Positions 60,614 through 64,000 of a stretch of 64,000 bases of DNA are shown here, piece after piece; within the stretch, counting starts at the first letter, position 1, and each line of letters opens with the position of its first letter. The stretch is taken from the NCBI RefSeq assembly GCF_023008585.1, contig NZ_CP095390.1, positions 2,914,001-2,978,000 on the forward strand, in the 5' to 3' direction. A program made the position numbers and the translations under genes. The notes under the pieces were generated by a model, which saw only the letters and a list, made by a program, of their open reading frames with translations, was not told the origin of the DNA and made no database searches. This stretch comes from Natribaculum breve (GTDB lineage Archaea > Halobacteriota > Halobacteria > Halobacteriales > Natrialbaceae).

Positions 60614-61117
60614 ATGAGTGATTCGAACAGTCACGACACCTCCGATACCGCCGAGACGCACACAGGGACCGAACCGGAAGCCAGAACCGAACCCGAGCGC
60701 GGCCCTCGAGACGAGTCGACCCAGATCGCGAGCGAGGACCGCCGGCGCAAGACGTCGATCGTCAGCGGCATCGTCTCCGTGATCGGGGCGTGGATCGCCC
60801 TCTCCGTGCTCGTATACCCGGTCCCGCAGGCCGCGCTGTGGAACAACGTCGTGGTCGGCGCGGCCGTCTTCCTCGCGGCCGGCTACAACTACTACCGGCT
60901 GTCCAACGACGTCCCGCTGTCCGTCGGCGTTGCGTCGCTCGTGACGCTTTTGGGCATCTGGTTGATCGTCGCGGCCGCCATCCTCGCGATGGCCGGCGGG
61001 CTCTTCTGGAGTACTGCCGTCTCGGGGCTTCTCATCGCCGTCCTCGCGGGGTACAACGCCTACGAGGCTCGCGAGGCGCGCGCGGTCGCGACCGAGCGAG
61101 AAGCGCGGACGTCCTAA
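60614..61117 (+). CDS. SPW-repeat membrane protein
   Basis: This 167-residue protein has an acidic hydrophilic N terminus (residues 1-45) followed by four helices in two similar pairs. They run from VSGIVSVIGAWIALSVLVYP to LWNNVVVGAAVFLAAGYNYY, then SLVTLLGIWLIVAAAILAMA to STAVSGLLIAVLAGYNAYEA, matching SPW repeats. Function is unknown. ATG 60614 follows CTTTTGAT by about 30 bases, so a leaderless transcript is likely. Confidence 0.82.
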   Translation: MSDSNSHDTSDTAETHTGTEPEARTEPERGPRDESTQIASEDRRRKTSIVSGIVSVIGAWIALSVLVYPVPQAALWNNVVVGAAVFLAAGYNYYRLSNDVPLSVGVASLVTLLGIWLIVAAAILAMAGGLFWSTAVSGLLIAVLAGYNAYEAREARAVATEREARTS

Positions 61118-61132
61118 CGATCGGAGCGGTCG

Positions 61133-61384
61133 TCAGTTCTGCGGCCGACTGCCGCCCTCGAGTCGTCGCAGTCGATACTCCGCGGCGTGGTGGCCGGTGG
61201 CGACGACGGCGAACGCGACCATCGCGGCGGCGAACGCGACGGCGACGGTCGGCGAGAAGCCGTTCGCGTAGCTGTTGAGAAGCTGTGCGAGCGCCAGCGC
61301 GAGCGGACAGACCGAAAGCAGCGCACTCTTTGCCGGCGTGGCGAGAAAGAGGTCGACGAACGAGGCGAAACGTCGGCGAGACAT
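61133..61384 (-). CDS. Small two-helix membrane protein
   Basis: This 83-residue protein starts MSRRRFASFVDLFLATPAKS, with hydrophobic helices near residues 18-37 and 45-64 and a basic C terminus ending GGSRPQN. The family is unknown. It converges with the SPW-repeat gene (15-base gap). The longer upstream frame adds a region without membrane or family character and is not included. Confidence 0.6.
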   Translation of the reverse strand: MSRRRFASFVDLFLATPAKSALLSVCPLALALAQLLNSYANGFSPTVAVAFAAAMVAFAVVATGHHAAEYRLRRLEGGSRPQN

Positions 61385-61560
61385 CTGGAAATCAGTTCTT
61401 ACCGTTCCTGTCGAGCGAGTCGTCGTAGGCTTTTCGTTCCGGCAGCGCGGTCGTCGTGGGACTGGAAATAGCGTATTGAGTGGCCGCGGTACGAACGCGA
61501 CGTCTGCGAGTTCGTCGCGATCGATACGTTCTTTCCGCCCGCCGAGAAAGGAGTACGTAT

Positions 61561-62110
61561 GCGGATTCGCGAGTGGCAGGATATACTCGAGGACGTCGTC
61601 GAACGGGACGTCGATCCGGACGACTGGCGAGCAGTCGCCGGCGACCGATCGCGAGGCGTCGGCGAAGACATGTACCTCGCGCATCCCCGGGCCGGCGTCT
61701 TCTTCCTGAAGACCTACGCCAAGAATCCCTTCGAGGTCCGTGGCGTCGGCACGCAGGTCGCCAGAAAGCTCGACGACGAGATCGGCTCGTTCATGCCCGA
61801 ACGGGACGCGAGCGGCCGCTTTGCCGTCCAGTCGCCGCCCGAAGACGAGGATCACGCCGAGACGCAGGCGACCCGCCTCGAGGAGGTCGTCAAGACCCAC
61901 GCCGACGCGCCGACGACCCCGGACGCCTTCTTCGAGGACGTGATGGACGCCCTGGAGAGTCCCGCATTCGGGCCGATGGAGTACGATCAGTACGACCGGC
62001 CCGACGAACTCGAGGAACTCTCCGGCCGATTCGAAGAGGCCGACGAACTGCTCGACGCGGAACTCGACGACCTCATCGAGACCGACGAGGTCGACCGCGG
62101 CTTCATGTGA
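61561..62110 (+). CDS. Conserved haloarchaeal protein of unknown function
   Basis: This 183-residue acidic soluble protein begins MRIREWQDILEDVVERDVDP; its ATG occupies 61559-61561, so the true first base is 61559. It contains FLKTYAKNPFEVRGVGTQVA and then RKLDDEIGSFMPERDASGRF. The C-terminal third is helical and very acidic (LEELSGRFEEADELLDAELD). It resembles a haloarchaeal domain of unknown function. There is no catalytic motif. Confidence 0.65.
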
Positions 62111-62204
62111 ACGCTCCGGCCGGTTCGTCTCGCCGTCGCCGGCGACCCTGCGATTCGATCACGTAGCCGGTGGTGCTTTACCGTTCGCCATCGAGCCGTG
62201 ACAC

Positions 62205-62582
62205 ATGAGTGCCGAAGCGGTCATTCGTGACTACTACGAGGCCCTGCGTCGCGGCGAACCGCTCTATCCGTACTTTCTGGACGACGAGTCGACGGTCAAG
62301 TTCGGCGTGAGCGAGACGCTGTACGGCTACGACGAGGTCGCCGACGGCTTGCTCGAGCAGACCCGGACGACCGACGACTGGTCCGTCGAGAGCGAGGGAC
62401 TCGTCGTCGACGAGCGCGACGGCTACGCCGTCTTCGCCGACGAGGTCGTCCTCGAGTGGACCGACCGGGTGGCGGAGACGCGACGCCGATTCGAGACCCG
62501 CTGGAGTGGCACGCTCGAGTACCACGACGGCACCTGGCTGTTCGTCTCGATGCACGTCAGTGCGCCCCACGAACTGCGATGA
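62205..62582 (+). CDS. SnoaL/NTF2-like protein
   Basis: This 125-residue protein of the NTF2-like fold starts MSAEAVIRDYYEALRRGEPL. It contains YPYFLDDESTVKFGVSETLY, the beta region GYAVFADEVVLEW, and the C-terminal HDGTWLFVSMHVSAPHE. It is similar to SgcJ/DUF3225 proteins. It is probably a small ligand-binding or stress protein; the substrate is unknown. Its stop overlaps the start of the next gene (ATGA), so they are coupled. Confidence 0.8.
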   Translation: MSAEAVIRDYYEALRRGEPLYPYFLDDESTVKFGVSETLYGYDEVADGLLEQTRTTDDWSVESEGLVVDERDGYAVFADEVVLEWTDRVAETRRRFETRWSGTLEYHDGTWLFVSMHVSAPHELR

Positions 62583-62779
62583 TGGGGTCGAGACCGGGTG
62601 ACGATCCAGTCGAGGGCCTCGGGCGGCTCAAGGCCGGCTTCGTCGTGCTAGTCGGCCTCTCCGGGGGGATGATCGCGGTACAGGGAGGAGCGTCGCTTCT
62701 CGTCGTCGCCCTCTCGATCGTCGGTGGACTCCTCGTCGGCGGTGCGTTACTGTGGTATCTGCTCTGGGTCGTCCAGTGA
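62579..62779 (+). CDS. Small two-helix membrane protein coupled to the SnoaL-like gene
   Basis: This 66-residue protein starts MMGSRPGDDPVEGLGRLKAG. Two hydrophobic helices (VVLVGLSGGMIAVQG, then LVVALSIVGGLLVGGALLWY) end in LLWVVQ. The start overlaps the preceding stop by 4 bases, so it is translated with it. The function is not known. Confidence 0.75.
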   Translation: MMGSRPGDDPVEGLGRLKAGFVVLVGLSGGMIAVQGGASLLVVALSIVGGLLVGGALLWYLLWVVQ

Positions 62780-62871
62780 TCGTGTCTGCTGTACCTGTTT
62801 TGCGAAAACCGCCGGAAAGCTCGCGGCCGCTCCGGGAATGAGTTACGGCAGACGTTACGGGGACGACCGAC

Positions 62872-63828
62872 TCACGGATCGACCCGCCGGATCCAGGCAC
62901 CGGGCGCGTCGAGTTCCTCGTGCGTCGGGAGGTTCTCGGGGCCGTCCCACACCGCGCCCGCCGCCTCGAGCCCGCGGACGGCAGCGACGTGTTCGAAGAA
63001 GGCTTTCCCACGCTCGTACTGACGGCGTTTCAGTCCGAGTCCCAGTAGCCGCCGGAACAACCCCTGGAGCGGCCCCTGTCCTTGCCGCCGCTCGTCGAGT
63101 TTTCGCCGGAGGTCCTCGTACTCGTCGTCGAAGGCGTGGTCCATCAGCAACTCCGCGTAGCCCTCGACGACGGTCATCGTCGCGTCGAGTTCGCGAAACG
63201 CCTCCCTGTCGAACGATCCCTCCGCGAGGGCGTCGATCCCTTCCTGCATGCGCTCCTCGAGGTGGTCCGACAGCCACGGGGCCGCGCCGAACTCGGCCGC
63301 GTGGGTCACCTCGTGGAACGCGATCCAGCGCCGGAAGCGGTCGTAGTCGACCTCGAGGACGTCGGCGACGCGCCGGATGTTCGGCCGGACGAAGTAGAGC
63401 GCGTGGTCGTCGTCGGGGGCCTCGGCGAGCAGGAGTGGATCGTACTGTCCGAGGACGTTGCGGCCGAGAAACGCGAGAAGAACGGTCATCGTCCCGGTGT
63501 TTATGGTCCGGGCGACGCCGGGGAACGACCCGGTGTGGGCCTCGACGGGGGCCATCACCCGCCGGAACGTCTCGACGTTGGCGTCGATCCAGTGGTGGCG
63601 ATTCTGGATCTGGACGGTCTCCGGAACGTCGAACGAGAGGTCTGCCACCGCCCGCACTTCCCTGCGGGCGTCGCGAACGTCCCGAGCGTAGCCCTCGCGC
63701 TCGTCGGGCTCGAGCGAGATCGAGCCGGGATCCGTCGACGCTTTGGCGGCGTCGGCAGCTGCGTGCCAGTCGATGGCACGATCGCCGGACGCCCCGGCGA
63801 CGGCCCGGACACTGCGGTAGAGATTCAC
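62872..63828 (-). CDS. Zinc-dependent metalloprotease-like protein (DUF2342 type)
   Basis: This 318-residue zincin-like protein has the HExxH motif in WIAFHEVTHAAEFGAAPWLS near residue 181 and an acidic ligand region ATMTVVEGYAELLMDHAFDD. Other conserved stretches are DWHAAADAAKASTDPG near the start and NRHHWIDANVETFRRVMAPV. Members are annotated as F420-biosynthesis-associated or zinc metalloprotease without proven function. GTG 63828 (NLYRSVRAVAG) was chosen because CTTTTGCG (63852-63859, minus strand) is about 27 bases upstream. Confidence 0.85.
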   Translation of the reverse strand: MNLYRSVRAVAGASGDRAIDWHAAADAAKASTDPGSISLEPDEREGYARDVRDARREVRAVADLSFDVPETVQIQNRHHWIDANVETFRRVMAPVEAHTGSFPGVARTINTGTMTVLLAFLGRNVLGQYDPLLLAEAPDDDHALYFVRPNIRRVADVLEVDYDRFRRWIAFHEVTHAAEFGAAPWLSDHLEERMQEGIDALAEGSFDREAFRELDATMTVVEGYAELLMDHAFDDEYEDLRRKLDERRQGQGPLQGLFRRLLGLGLKRRQYERGKAFFEHVAAVRGLEAAGAVWDGPENLPTHEELDAPGAWIRRVDP

Positions 63829-63960
63829 GACGATACGTACGCGAAGGAAACGCAAAAGCGTTCGGACGAGCCGAACGGTCGGACGGACTGCTGTACGCCA
63901 GTTTCGACACGACCGCAGACGGTTCGCGGTGGTGTCGGGAACTCGGTACGGCAGGTCGTA

Positions 63961-64000
63961 TCAGTTGACGATGACGTCGGGTTCTTCCCGCCGTTCGATC
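63961..64000 (-). CDS. C-terminal end of a gene continuing past the window (partial)
   Basis: On the minus strand the last codons visible read IERREEPDVIVN followed by TGA at 63961-63963, then TAC. This looks like the end of an acidic haloarchaeal protein. Too little is visible to name it. Confidence 0.5.
   Translation of the reverse strand, partial: IERREEPDVIVN

Overview
The window is a piece of a halophilic archaeal (class Halobacteria) chromosome. The evidence is high G+C, strongly acidic predicted proteins rich in Asp and Glu, mostly leaderless genes with a TATA box about 25-30 bases before the start codon, and typical haloarchaeal families (HalOD1 output protein, Bat-type HTH regulator, diphthine synthase, archaeal Trm5, pelota, Elp3). 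A Natrialbales-like genus is my guess from the gene mix, not a demonstrated placement.

Layout. 1-3.2 kb: end of a leucine operon (leuC-leuD-leuB). 3.4-5.7 kb: a thiolase gene broken by a 1,070-bp IS630-type insertion sequence. 5.7-11.3 kb: alpha/beta hydrolase, dphB, a lipoprotein, a ferritin-like protein divergent from trm5, and tRNA-Thr(CGT) with a duplicated 3' end. 11.4-14.7 kb: signalling and regulatory genes, then a biotin uptake operon (bioY-ecfA-ecfT) behind a BirA-like operator. 15-18.5 kb: a large secreted Gln-rich repeat protein. 18.5-24.2 kb: small conserved proteins, OsmC, a UPF0173 hydrolase, and an OB-fold/DHH protein. 24.2-30.2 kb: a complete Mrp/Mnh Na+/H+ antiporter operon (A to G). 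30.4-39 kb: elp3, a ZIP transporter, a sulfite-oxidase-like gene hit twice by a palindromic element, and two ribosome-rescue genes (rqcH, pelA). 39-46 kb: a TrmB-like regulator and two paralogous RND exporters. 46-50 kb: a membrane-anchored cohesin protein beside a Tat-exported PhoX-like protein that carries a cohesin and a dockerin. 50-64 kb: RNase Z-like hydrolase, Lhr-type helicase, AIR-synthase-like protein, K+ channel, PAP2 phosphatase, Dna2-type nuclease-helicase, small membrane proteins and a zinc metalloprotease.

The main discovery candidate is a 78-bp palindromic element present in five nearly identical copies (6833, 33590, 34628, 37120, 54194). Every copy is flanked by the same 3-bp sequence (TGA, or TCA on the other strand), always in the same orientation relative to it. 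The IS630-type element in the thiolase gene is flanked by the same TGA and has similar termini, so the 78-bp element is probably a non-autonomous relative (MITE). Because 78 + 3 = 81 is divisible by three, insertion keeps the reading frame. Three copies sit exactly on TGA stop codons. One adds 27 residues in frame to the molybdopterin oxidoreductase. Another splits that same gene and supplies a new ATG at its own border. This resembles in logic the Rickettsia palindromic elements that insert in frame into proteins.
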